42,636 nucleotides of DNA from assembly GCA_026391455.1 (NCBI GenBank), contig JAPLEH010000027.1, positions 1 to 42,636 of the forward strand, given 5' to 3'. This document shows positions 25,969 through 33,329 of this stretch, piece by piece. The translations under genes and the position numbers were made by a program. The stretch is from Bacteroidota bacterium (lineage in GTDB: Bacteria > Bacteroidota > Bacteroidia > Chitinophagales > Chitinophagaceae). Under the pieces are notes generated by a model. That model searched no databases, was not told the DNA's origin, and saw only the letters and a program-made list of their open reading frames with translations. Every line of letters begins with the position of its first letter. Position 1 is the first letter of the stretch.

Positions 25969-26016
25969 TAACAACAGATCTCATAACATATAGATAACCC
26001 GTTGAACTACGAACTC

Positions 26017-26967
26017 ATGGAAAAACTGATAAAAAAATCCTCCCTCGCCATCTCCGAAAACGGATTGGAAAAGAAATCCGGGGGGAAACGTGTGGAAGTG
26101 CTGAAAACCTACAAGATCTATATCGGTGGACAGTTTCCCCGTACCGAATCGGGACGCTATTATATACCGGAGAATGCAGCCGGAAAAAAACTGGCCAATG
26201 TATGCCTGAGCTCACGAAAAGATGTGCGGGATGCCGTGGTGGCAGCGAGAGGTGCCGTGAGCGGATGGAGTGGAAGGGCGGCATTCAACCGCAGCCAGAT
26301 ACTATACCGCATTGCGGAAATGCTGGAAGGAAGAAAGGCGCAATTCATAGAAGAACTCATGGCGCAGGATACCAGCAAGGCAAAAGCAGAGAAAGAAGTA
26401 ACGCTGGCCATCGATCGCCTGATCTATTATGCCGGCTGGTGCGATAAGTTTCAGCAATTATTCAGTGCGGTAAATCCGGTAGCTTCTTCGCATTTTAATT
26501 TTTCGGTACCCGAGCCCACCGGTGTGGTATCCATCATTGCGCCGCAAACAGATTCATTGATCGGTCTGGTGTCGGTGATCGCACCCGTGATAGCCGGAGG
26601 CAATACCTGTGTGGTACTGGCTTCCGAAACAAAGCCGCTCTGTGCGGTTACGTTTGCAGAAGTATTGAACTCATCGGATGTACCGGGCGGGGTGGTGAAT
26701 ATTCTCACCGGCAAACCGGCCGAACTCGCCAGTTGGATGGTGGACCATATGGATGTAAATGCCACGATCTATTGTGAAAACAATGCGGCGGTACAGCAAA
26801 TGATACGGGAGAAATCCGCATCGAACCTGAAGCGGGTATTCTTTTATGATCAAACCAACTGGATGAATCCCGATAGCCAATCCCCCTATTTCATCATGGA
26901 TACGCAGGAGATCAAGACCACCTGGCATCCGGTGGAAAATATTGCCGGGGCCGGCGGCGGATATTGA
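26017..26967 (+). CDS. Truncated aldehyde dehydrogenase-like protein without catalytic cysteine
   Basis: A 316-residue protein similar to the N-terminal two thirds of aldehyde dehydrogenases. It retains the start IYIGGQFPRTESGR, the helix region of AFNRSQILYRIAEMLE and PTGVVSIIAPQ, and GGVVNILTG. It then diverges: there is no G-S-T-x-x-G cofactor motif, no E-L-G-G-K and no catalytic Cys region, and it ends in a Gly-rich tail. A start at the TTG at 26002 is possible; ATG 26017 is preferred. It cannot be an active dehydrogenase by itself and may be a partner of the active enzyme, like the inactive second domain of ALDH16-type proteins. Confidence 0.82.
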   Translation: MEKLIKKSSLAISENGLEKKSGGKRVEVLKTYKIYIGGQFPRTESGRYYIPENAAGKKLANVCLSSRKDVRDAVVAARGAVSGWSGRAAFNRSQILYRIAEMLEGRKAQFIEELMAQDTSKAKAEKEVTLAIDRLIYYAGWCDKFQQLFSAVNPVASSHFNFSVPEPTGVVSIIAPQTDSLIGLVSVIAPVIAGGNTCVVLASETKPLCAVTFAEVLNSSDVPGGVVNILTGKPAELASWMVDHMDVNATIYCENNAAVQQMIREKSASNLKRVFFYDQTNWMNPDSQSPYFIMDTQEIKTTWHPVENIAGAGGGY

Positions 26968-27043
26968 CGGCGGTGAACTGCTGATTACCAGGGTTTCAGA
27001 AATATTTAAGGGGGCGGTACAACCTTTAAGCCTCTGAATCATC

Positions 27044-27051
27044 TATTTTTG
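27044..27051 (+). promoter_or_regulatory. Promoter -7 box for the SPOR-domain gene
   Basis: TATTTTTG matches TAnnTTTG and lies 27 bp before the ATG at 27079. Confidence 0.5.
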
Positions 27052-27078
27052 GACAGATTTTTGCCCGAAATACCACAC

Positions 27079-27561
27079 ATGAAAAAATTATTTTCCTTAA
27101 TAGCCATTTTTGCTTCCGCTATCTGTTATGCACAGAATCCGGCATCGCCCTCGAATGCACCGGATACGGCTGGAAAAAAAGTACTGGATTCCAATTCCGT
27201 AATCGTACACAAAGATCCGCGGCTGGACCTGCTGATCAAAACACAGGCACAGATCAATGATATCACCAGTCGCGATGGCCGTCGTACCGATAAAGGCTTT
27301 CGCCTGATGATCATCAGTACCAATAGCCGGGATGAAGCACTCGCGGCTAAAACAAAGGTTTATACCTATTTCCCCGAATTGAAAGCCTATCTCTGGTATC
27401 AATCCCCCTACTTCCGCGTTAAAGCCGGCAACTTCAAAGACCGGAAAGATGCCGAAGAATTTCAGAAACGAATGAATACCTATTTCCCCAAAGGCGTTTT
27501 CATTATGAAAGATGTGATCGAAGTGAAACCGGGTAAGGAGAATGAGGAAAGCGATAAGTGA
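27079..27561 (+). CDS. Secreted SPOR-domain protein
   Basis: A 160-residue protein with a signal peptide (about 1-18, ending ICYAQ). After a low-complexity stretch the segment from about 80 to 150 resembles the SPOR fold: GFRLMIISTNSRDEA begins the first strand, then YQSPYFRVKAGNFKDRKDAEEFQ, the most characteristic part. SPOR domains bind denuded peptidoglycan glycan strands, so a cell-wall role in the periplasm is likely. The ATG at 27079 was chosen over an in-frame start at 27049 because it begins the signal peptide. Monocistronic as far as visible. Confidence 0.85.
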   Translation: MKKLFSLIAIFASAICYAQNPASPSNAPDTAGKKVLDSNSVIVHKDPRLDLLIKTQAQINDITSRDGRRTDKGFRLMIISTNSRDEALAAKTKVYTYFPELKAYLWYQSPYFRVKAGNFKDRKDAEEFQKRMNTYFPKGVFIMKDVIEVKPGKENEESDK

Positions 27562-27759
27562 TGTACGGTGTGAGATGTACGGTGTACGCGGTTTACTTTG
27601 TTTTAGAATTTAGGTTTACGGTTTTAGATTGCCCTCCATTCATAATTCTAAACCCGATAGCTATCGGGTTACGGCCTGCCTGCCATACCTATCGGCAGGT
27701 AAACCGGTAGGCAGGTTTTAGACCCGATAGCTATCGGGTTACGGTTTTAGATTGCCACC

Positions 27760-27794
27760 ATTCTACATTCTTAATTCTACATTCTTAATTCTAC
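27760..27794. repeat. 7-bp-period array (units ATTCTAC/ATTCTTA), five units
   Basis: Five heptamers alternate ATTCTAC and ATTCTTA. The array lies 50 bp ahead of the M20 peptidase start and belongs to the same word family as that at 1014-1048. Confidence 0.8.
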
Positions 27795-27832
27795 GAACTT
27801 TCGGACTTCCCGACTTGTATTATCAAATTGTC

Positions 27833-27840
27833 TAATTTTG
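27833..27840 (+). promoter_or_regulatory. Promoter -7 box for the M20 peptidase gene
   Basis: TAATTTTG is a perfect TAnnTTTG match ending 4 bp before the ATG. A TTG at 27815 is a bit closer than usual. If used, the transcript would be leaderless or nearly so. Confidence 0.45.
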
Positions 27841-27844
27841 CCAG

Positions 27845-29023
27845 ATGCCCGAAAGAATAAAAGCACTCGCAAAACAATACGCACCTGAATTCATTGAGAT
27901 ACGACATCATCTGCATGCCCATCCGGAGCTGAGTTACCAGGAATTTGAAACCTCCCGCTTTGTACAGAATAAACTGACTGAATTTGGTATTCCCTTTCAG
28001 GTAATGGCCACCACGGGAGTAGTGGGATTGATCAAAGGAAAAAATCCGGATAAGCGCATTATCGCGTTGCGGGCGGATATGGATGCCTTGCCGATAAAAG
28101 AAGAGAATGAGGTGCCTTATAAATCAAAGAACGAAGGCGTAATGCATGCCTGCGGACATGATGTGCATACCACTTGTCTGCTCGGTGCTGCGAAAATATT
28201 GAACGAACTGAAAGACGAATGGGAAGGTACCGTAAAACTTGTCTTTCAGCCGGGCGAAGAAAAAAATCCCGGTGGTGCATCGCTGATGATAAAAGATGGC
28301 GTACTCGAAAATCCGCGCCCGCAGGGTATACTGGCATTGCATGTGCATACGATGATGGAAGTGGGCAAACTGAGTTTCCGTGGCGGACAGGTAATGGCCA
28401 GTGCCGATGAATTGTACGTCACCGTAAAAGGAAAAGGAGGACATGCCGCATCTCCGCATTTGGTGGTGGATCCGATCCTGATCAGTTCACACCTGGTAGT
28501 GGCATTGCAGCAGCTCATCAGCCGCAACAATAATCCGTTCAATCCTTCGGTATTATCCATATCATCATTCAACGGAGGCAATACCACCAACGTAATACCC
28601 AATGAAGTAAAACTGATGGGTACCTTCCGCGCTATGAATGAAGAGTGGCGTTTCAAAGCACATGAACTGATCACCACGCTTTGTACTAATCTCGTTACCT
28701 CCATGGGCGGCACTGTTGACCTGCATATAGATGTTGGTTATCCGTCTGTATTGAACAATGAACAACTGTCGGCGAAAGCCATGGCAAAGGCTGCGGAATA
28801 TGCGGGTGCAGACAATGTAAGCGAAACAGAATTGCGTATGGGTGCTGAGGATTTCGGTTATTATGCACAGCAGATACCCGCCTGCTTCTACCGCTTAGGC
28901 ACCATGAATAAAGAAAAAGGCATCACTGCCGGGGTGCATACCCCCGTATTCAATATCGATGAAGATGCCATAGAAGTGGGCATGGGCATGATGGCCTGGC
29001 TGGGCAGTGTGGTGGAATATTGA
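27845..29023 (+). CDS. M20 family amidohydrolase/peptidase
   Basis: A 392-residue M20D-type metalloenzyme (hippurate hydrolase, N-acyl amino acid amidohydrolase group). Metal-site residues are visible: RRADMDALP-type motif ALRADMDALP, Cys103 and His105 in HACGHDVHT, the catalytic Glu138-Glu139 in FQPGEE, and a later His in ALHVHT. The lid (dimerisation) domain covers about 180-295, with GKGGHAASPH as the marker. The C-terminal MGAEDFGYYAQ is typical. No signal peptide, so cytoplasmic. The substrate within the family cannot be chosen from sequence. Confidence 0.92.
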   Translation: MPERIKALAKQYAPEFIEIRHHLHAHPELSYQEFETSRFVQNKLTEFGIPFQVMATTGVVGLIKGKNPDKRIIALRADMDALPIKEENEVPYKSKNEGVMHACGHDVHTTCLLGAAKILNELKDEWEGTVKLVFQPGEEKNPGGASLMIKDGVLENPRPQGILALHVHTMMEVGKLSFRGGQVMASADELYVTVKGKGGHAASPHLVVDPILISSHLVVALQQLISRNNNPFNPSVLSISSFNGGNTTNVIPNEVKLMGTFRAMNEEWRFKAHELITTLCTNLVTSMGGTVDLHIDVGYPSVLNNEQLSAKAMAKAAEYAGADNVSETELRMGAEDFGYYAQQIPACFYRLGTMNKEKGITAGVHTPVFNIDEDAIEVGMGMMAWLGSVVEY

Positions 29024-29059
29024 AAAGAAACGATTGTATAGTATAGCTTGAAGTATAAG

Positions 29060-29584
29060 ATGAAGAAATATGCGACCCCATTCGGGCTACTACAACCAGA
29101 TACTGCACGGGCCACCCGGTTAGTTATGATCGTACTGTTTACTATTTTGCAACTTAAAACGGTTGCTGCTACTTCACCTGTTCCATTCACTTTTACACGC
29201 GATACAACGGGTATTACAACTTGTGATTCCCTGATCGGGAAATTACCTCCCGTATTGTTTAAAGAAACCTTTGTACGCTTAAATAACAAAGCAAAGCAAA
29301 CACTGGATGCTATTGCAACCAGATTGAGATTATACCCCGATTGCAAAATAGCCGTTTGGGCGGGTTGCTCCACATTGGAAAGTCAGATGCTACCCGATTG
29401 GCGCCGCGTGGAAAATGTAATTCTCTATCTCACCGAAAAACACAAGCTATCTAAAGACCGCTTTGTTTATTTCTATATATCCGAATACGAAGATTGTAAT
29501 ATAGTGGGCTTACGTGCATTACTACCGGATGATTTAATACCGAATGATATGCCGCCACCGCATCCGAATCTGAAAAGACAATAA
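29060..29584 (+). CDS. Exported protein with degenerate OmpA-like domain
   Basis: A 174-residue protein with a hydrophobic export signal around 20-38. From about 75 to 150 it resembles the OmpA C-terminal peptidoglycan-binding domain: LNNKAKQTLDAIATRLRLYPDCKIAVW, then WRRVENVILYLTEKHKLSKDRF, which keeps the Arg that contacts diaminopimelate. The usual T-D-x-x-G stretch is replaced by AGCSTLES, so binding may be altered. The upstream in-frame TTG at 29048 is less likely than the ATG at 29060. Follows the M20 gene by 36 bp. Confidence 0.65.
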   Translation: MKKYATPFGLLQPDTARATRLVMIVLFTILQLKTVAATSPVPFTFTRDTTGITTCDSLIGKLPPVLFKETFVRLNNKAKQTLDAIATRLRLYPDCKIAVWAGCSTLESQMLPDWRRVENVILYLTEKHKLSKDRFVYFYISEYEDCNIVGLRALLPDDLIPNDMPPPHPNLKRQ

Positions 29585-29624
29585 GCAACTTACTTTAGAG
29601 CACGATATAAAAAATTCCGACCAC

Positions 29625-29927
29625 ATGAAATCAACCTTATCATCCGTAAATACGGTACTGATCATTATCCTTTTCTTAGTCCTTACCAGCAGCAAAATCC
29701 CCTGGCTATTCTTTACTGCATTTGTATTATTACTGGCCCGGGGCATTCATTGGTTCGTATTGGAAATGAATACCCCTGTTGCAGTGAATGAAGATCAGCC
29801 TAAGAGTAATGTACCTAAACTGGTAGTGCTGCGTTGCCTGTTAATATTGCTGCCATTATTGTATACCACTGCAGTGATGTATATATTTTTTTCCAGAAAA
29901 GAATGGTGGTACATTTATTTCCAATGA
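29625..29927 (+). CDS. Small membrane protein of unknown function
   Basis: A 100-residue protein with three predicted transmembrane segments (about 9-22, 26-45 and 66-89) and a short polar loop (48-64). No conserved motif recognised. It follows the OmpA-like gene by 40 bp on the same strand. TACTTTAG (29591-29598) is a near promoter match. The ORF is plausible by its clean membrane pattern, but a function cannot be proposed. Confidence 0.6.
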   Translation: MKSTLSSVNTVLIIILFLVLTSSKIPWLFFTAFVLLLARGIHWFVLEMNTPVAVNEDQPKSNVPKLVVLRCLLILLPLLYTTAVMYIFFSRKEWWYIYFQ

Positions 29928-30013
29928 CCATTGTAAAAAAAATACAACCAGTTATCAGTTTCAACCTATTGTTGTCCGGTAAAACTATTTATTAGTTTGG
30001 AAATCAATTCAGA

Positions 30014-30086
30014 CCCCTCCCCAAGCGCTACGCGCGTTTCTTTCATCCGCACGTTGTGCGAACTCAGAAACCCCAAAGGAGAGGGG
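30014..30086. repeat. Nested inverted-repeat element with two inner hairpins
   Basis: Outer arms CCCCTC (30014-30019) and GAGGGG (30081-30086), an intermediate pair GTTTCT (30036-30041) and AGAAAC (30066-30071), and hairpins GCG-CTA-CGC (30025-30033) and CGCAC-GTT-GTGCG (30048-30060). Confidence 0.6.
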
Positions 30087-30330
30087 CTAGAACCCGCTCT
30101 GGGTCAATGTTTCTGGGCTTTGCAAAAACTTTCCACGGACAATAATGGCTACAACCGGCAAGCTGCAAGCTGTTTACCCCTTTGGGGCAAGTAAACAGCC
30201 AGCTACCAGCCGCGAGCTATCAGCTGCGAGCACAAGGGGCAAGCGGCAAGCCAACTGCAAATTGTCAACCGCCAACTGTATTCAACCTCTTGAACCTGCC
30301 TTCGGCTACGCTCAGGCAGCAGTCCTTAAC

Positions 30331-30410
30331 AACCTATGAAACCTCTTGAACCTCTTAAACCTCTTGAACCTATTGAACCTATGCAACCTATGGAACCTCT
30401 TCAACCTTTC
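30331..30410. repeat. 9-bp-period array (unit AACCTMTKN), eight to nine units
   Basis: Consecutive nonamers such as AACCTATGA, AACCTCTTG, AACCTATTG and AACCTATGC end 14 bp before the prmC ATG. Two further units lie at 30285-30302. Same word family as 25403-25501 on the other strand. Confidence 0.88.
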
Positions 30411-30423
30411 CCTATTTTCGCAC

Positions 30424-31281
30424 ATGACCATCCGTGAAGCATCCTTCTACATATTCAATCACCTGAAACCGGTTTACGGGGAGGGGGAAGCATCCCAATT
30501 GGCTGATATGGTAATGGAACATATCACAGGGTCGGGTAAGACGGAACGGATGCTGTATAAAAACGAACCCATTCTGCCTGCAGAAGAAGCCCGTGTAAAA
30601 GATTATACCGAACGATTGAAGCAACAGGAACCCGTACAATATATTCTCCGCGAAGCCTGGTTTGGCAACCAGAAATTCTATGTGGATCCGGCAGTATTGA
30701 TTCCACGGCCAGAGACGGAAGAACTGGTGGACTGGATCATACAGGATCATCGGACGGCCGCATCGCCACTTCGTATACTCGATATTGGTACCGGCAGCGG
30801 ATGCATACCCATTACGCTTAAAAAAAATATGCCGAATACAGAAGTATGGGCCATTGATATCAGTGTAGGTGCTTTGCTGGTGGCACAACAGAATGCTGAC
30901 AAGATCGGTGCTGCTGTACAATTTCAGCAACTGGATATACTCGATAAAGGCAACTGGCCATCCCTGCCAATATTCGATATCATCGTGAGCAATCCTCCTT
31001 ACATACCCGAACACAATAAATCTTCCATGCATCCCAATGTACTGGAACATGAGCCGCATATTGCCCTCTTTGTGCCGGATACAGATGCATTAGTTTTTTA
31101 TAAAGCCATTGCTGATTTTGCCGCCACGCATTTAGCCCCCAACGGTCAACTGTATTTTGAGATACACGAAGACCTGGGGCAAGCGGTGCTGGAAATGCTG
31201 ACTGGCAAAGGGTTTGAAGCCCAACTGAAAAAGGATATGCAACAAAAAGACCGGATGGTGAGATCCGGTCTTGCAAAATGA
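30424..31281 (+). CDS. prmC: Release factor glutamine methyltransferase
   Basis: A 285-residue SAM-dependent methyltransferase that modifies the GGQ glutamine of peptide release factors. The N-terminal helical domain spans about 1-80, with PVQYILREAWFG as a family marker. The Rossmann domain contains DIGTGSGCIP (SAM loop) and the catalytic VSNPPYIP. The ATG at 30424 is the true start; reading further upstream only translates the 9-bp repeats. The coding end (codons near 31249-31270) also forms a hairpin that can terminate exbD from the other strand. Convergent with exbD, 16 bp between the stops. Confidence 0.93.
   Translation: MTIREASFYIFNHLKPVYGEGEASQLADMVMEHITGSGKTERMLYKNEPILPAEEARVKDYTERLKQQEPVQYILREAWFGNQKFYVDPAVLIPRPETEELVDWIIQDHRTAASPLRILDIGTGSGCIPITLKKNMPNTEVWAIDISVGALLVAQQNADKIGAAVQFQQLDILDKGNWPSLPIFDIIVSNPPYIPEHNKSSMHPNVLEHEPHIALFVPDTDALVFYKAIADFAATHLAPNGQLYFEIHEDLGQAVLEMLTGKGFEAQLKKDMQQKDRMVRSGLAK
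31244..31270 (-). terminator. Terminator of the exbB-exbD unit, inside the prmC coding end
   Basis: GACCGGAT (31249-31256) and ATCCGGTC (31263-31270) form a perfect 8-bp stem. On the minus strand it is followed by TTTTT (31248-31244), 27 bp after the exbD stop. On the plus strand there is no T-run. Confidence 0.75.
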
Positions 31282-31297
31282 GGTGTGTTTATTACCG

Positions 31298-31696
31298 TTA
31301 GTTTACATTCGCCACTACTTTGGCCGTATCTTTTTTGGCCACGCGCATGATGCGAAATACTTCGCCATAATAGGCCGATGTATCGGCATTGATCACCACA
31401 GTAGGCGTATCTACAAAAGCCCGTTGCTTTCTGATCTCGTAGCGGAGCAATGAATCAAATGACTCTGAAGGAACGGGTTTTGTACCAATATAGTATTGCT
31501 GATTCTTATCAATGGACACCGTAATGTTTTGTTTGGCCTTGGTGTCCTTCGACCCCCGGGGGAGCCCCACTTTTACCACATTGGGATTTCCTAACGTGGC
31601 CACGATGAGGAAGAACATCAGCAATATGAACAGAATATCGTTGAGAGAATCTGTGGATACCTCTGATTCGTTTTTATGTCGTTTCCTGATTTTCAT
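31298..31696 (-). CDS. exbD: Biopolymer transport protein ExbD/TolR family
   Basis: A 132-residue protein with one transmembrane helix (about 18-38) that contains the essential proton-carrying Asp20 in SLNDILFILL. The periplasmic domain (about 50-130) has the ExbD/TolR fold (VSIDKNQQYYIGTKPV, then VVINADTSAYYGEVFRIM). With the ExbB-like protein upstream it would form a proton-driven motor that energises TonB- or Tol-type systems. Start 9 bp after the exbB stop region, in one operon. No tonB or second exbD follows, which is different from the usual Bacteroidota arrangement. Confidence 0.9.
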   Translation of the reverse strand: MKIRKRHKNESEVSTDSLNDILFILLMFFLIVATLGNPNVVKVGLPRGSKDTKAKQNITVSIDKNQQYYIGTKPVPSESFDSLLRYEIRKQRAFVDTPTVVINADTSAYYGEVFRIMRVAKKDTAKVVANVN

Positions 31697-31705
31697 AGTG
31701 TCAGT

Positions 31706-32401
31706 TTAGCGGGTGGGTTCCTGTAAAATGTCGAGGAAATCGGCGGAAGCGGCTTCCATTTTATTAGCGGTCTTCTCAATTTGTGTATTCAGGTAACTGT
31801 ACCCGAGGTAGGCAAACAAACCAATTACGAGACCGGTAATCGACGTAATGATCTTGGTATAGAGACCACCGGAGATGGTGCTTACTTCAAACTGGTTGGA
31901 AGCGGTAATGCTGGAAAACAACTGCATCATACCCACCAGGGTACCGATGAATCCGAAGATGGGCGCTGCTTTGGAAACGACCGAGAGCAGGGCCAGGTTC
32001 TTTTCCAGTTTATAGGTTTCGAGCACTCCCACATTCTCCATGCTTTTTTCGATGCTGTCGATGGGTTTACCGATACGCTGTATGCCCTTGTCGATGATAC
32101 GGGCCACGGGGTTATTGGTGTTTTTGGCAAAACTGCGGGCGGCAGAAATGTTGCCACTGATGATATTATCGCGGATAATATTCATAAAATTATCATCGAT
32201 ACGGGAAGCATTGCGGATAGCGATCACCCGTTCGGCAAAAATATACACGGCAAGGAGGAGCATTACGGCCAGCGGGATCATGATCCAGCCCCCCATTTTC
32301 AGTAATTCAAAAAAACTTAAGTGTCCATCGTGGTTAGTATCGCCGGCAGCGAACTGTGTCGCCTTTTGCAAACTGTCTGCAATCTGTAAAAGATCATTCA
32401 T
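31706..32401 (-). CDS. exbB: MotA/TolQ/ExbB proton channel protein with an N-terminal EF-hand loop
   Basis: A 231-residue inner-membrane protein. Transmembrane helices are about 36-56, 140-162 and 177-200; the MotA/TolQ/ExbB core with APIFGFIGTLVGMMQLF and the ITSITGLVIGLFAYL helix is intact. Just ahead of the first helix, residues 21-32 read D-T-N-H-D-G-H-L-S-F-F-E, a canonical 12-residue EF-hand calcium loop (ligands at 1, 3, 5, 9 and 12). That is unusual for this family. The ATG at 32401 was chosen; upstream codons lack family similarity. TACTTTTA (minus, 32427-32420) is a possible promoter box. Confidence 0.88.
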   Translation of the reverse strand: MNDLLQIADSLQKATQFAAGDTNHDGHLSFFELLKMGGWIMIPLAVMLLLAVYIFAERVIAIRNASRIDDNFMNIIRDNIISGNISAARSFAKNTNNPVARIIDKGIQRIGKPIDSIEKSMENVGVLETYKLEKNLALLSVVSKAAPIFGFIGTLVGMMQLFSSITASNQFEVSTISGGLYTKIITSITGLVIGLFAYLGYSYLNTQIEKTANKMEAASADFLDILQEPTR

Positions 32402-32674
32402 AGTTTTCTTCTTTTGGTGTAAAAGTAGGTCTTGACCTGTTAATTTGATTTTCGCGTTTATCAACAACTCTGGATAACATTCCTTTTGATACTATCCGAT
32501 TGTTGTGGCGCTTTCTGTTTACAGAGCATTGAACGAGAAAAATAGTGCCACGTTGTACCGTTGGCGGAAGTTTTTGAGTTCTTTAACGAAAAACGTCAAT
32601 GATTCGTGAAAATAAAAACCGGGAGGTGGTGGGCTTCCCTCTGGGTGGTGTTATTTTATGTGCGGAAGTTGCTC

Positions 32675-32709
32675 AATTCAGAATTATGAATTATTAATTA
32701 TGAATTATT
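32675..32709. repeat. 7-bp-period array (units AATTATG/AATTATT), five units
   Basis: Heptamers AATTCAG, AATTATG, AATTATT, AATTATG, AATTATT in the long gap after the exbB-like gene. Confidence 0.8.
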
Positions 32710-32754
32710 CCCGTACCCGGCTGCTTCACAAATTTTCCCTGCATTATCCTTGCG

Positions 32755-32998
32755 TATTGCACAAAGCATCCCTACGGGACGCTGGCCTCTGCACGCTTAT
32801 ATGCGTGCTACCCACACAAAGCCTCGCTGAGGCTTATTGCTACCAGCGGTCGACACCATTGGGTTCCATACTCTAACAATGCTAAATTATCACTTCAAAA
32901 TACCCCTTACAGTATGCACATAGCATCCCTATGGGACAAGTGCCCCCGCTCGCTTACATGCGTGCCACCCACACAAAGCATGGCTGAGGCTTATTGCT
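32755..32998. repeat. Pair of diverged ~87-bp direct repeats
   Basis: Copy A (32755-32841) and copy B (32913-32998) share GCATCCCTA, the GCGTGC-ACCCACACAAAGC block and GGCTGAGGCTTATTGCT-like ends. Copy A has a perfect GCCTC-GCT-GAGGC hairpin that is degenerate in B. Confidence 0.75.
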
Positions 32999-33225
32999 GA
33001 CAACAGGAGCTACTATTTGGTGCTATTATTCAATAATCAGGCATACGCAAAAAGAACATCCAGGATTATCGATGTATTTGCCCCAGCGGGGCATTGCGTG
33101 GGTAACCACTGACCATAAATGGAAACCGCCTGCCAGCGGCAGGCTGCGTGCTATACGCCATGACATAACCTATCTTGAAAGGAGTAGCATGTAATTAGCT
33201 CTCCCGGAATCATTTACTGCCAACC

Positions 33226-33252
33226 AAAAAAAATGCCCCGTAAGGGGCATAA
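33226..33252 (-). terminator. Terminator of the stomatin-like gene
   Basis: ATGCCCC and GGGGCAT form a 7-bp stem over GTAA. On the minus strand it is followed by a run of T residues, about 75 bp after the stop at 33327. Confidence 0.82.
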
Positions 33253-33298
33253 ATAATATTTCCAGCAAACAATAAAACTGGTTCAATGGGATTCTCCA

Positions 33299-33329
33299 CT
33301 TTCAACTATCAACTTTCAACTATCCACTA
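33299..33329. repeat. 7-bp-period array (units CTTTCAA/CTATCAA), four units
   Basis: Heptamers CTTTCAA, CTATCAA, CTTTCAA, CTATCCA run into the stop codon of the minus-strand gene at 33327. Confidence 0.78.

Larger units (their letters stand above)
27562..27844. repeat. Intergenic palindrome cluster
   Basis: This 283-bp gap holds two copies of a perfect palindrome built on CCCGATAG/CTATCGGG (27651-27670 and 27722-27739), each inside a repeated context ending TTACGG. Between them is a nested palindrome whose arms are CCTGCCT (27675-27681) and AGGCAGG (27709-27715). GGTTTTAGATTGCC also occurs twice (27620 and 27743). No coding region is supported. Confidence 0.8.
29928..30423. repeat. Non-coding repeat region ahead of prmC
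   Basis: No gene is supported in these 496 bp. They contain a nested hairpin element (30014-30086), a run of 7-bp-period units of the CAGCTAC/GAGCTAT type (about 30151-30260), and a 9-bp-period array (30331-30410). Open frames across it encode only repeat-derived peptides such as NLLNLL. Confidence 0.8.
32468..33326. repeat. Long intergenic region with repeats and hairpins, no supported gene
   Basis: Positions 32468-32670 show nothing recognisable. Then follow a 7-bp-period array (32675-32709), two diverged copies of an about 87-bp unit (32755-32841 and 32913-32998), two GC-rich hairpins with AGC loops (TGCCCC/GGGGCA near 33079-33093; GCCTGCC/GGCAGGC near 33128-33144), and a terminator (33226-33252). 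Short open frames here follow the repeat sequence and have no coding features. Confidence 0.8.

Noticed and set aside
26017-26967. Frameshifted pseudogene of a full aldehyde dehydrogenase
   Set aside because: No continuation of the missing C-terminal part was found in any frame downstream before the SPOR gene, and the remaining frame is intact, so a stable short protein is more likely.
30145-30339. Short open frame ahead of prmC
   Set aside because: Composed of 7-bp repeat units; composition is not that of a protein.
30346-30423. N-terminal extension of PrmC rich in Asn and Leu
   Set aside because: The residues are the translation of the 9-bp repeat; PrmC similarity begins at the ATG at 30424.
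32658-33194. Two short open frames in the long gap (32658-32876 and 32994-33194)
   Set aside because: They cover repeat units and hairpins, share no family features and have no convincing start sites.
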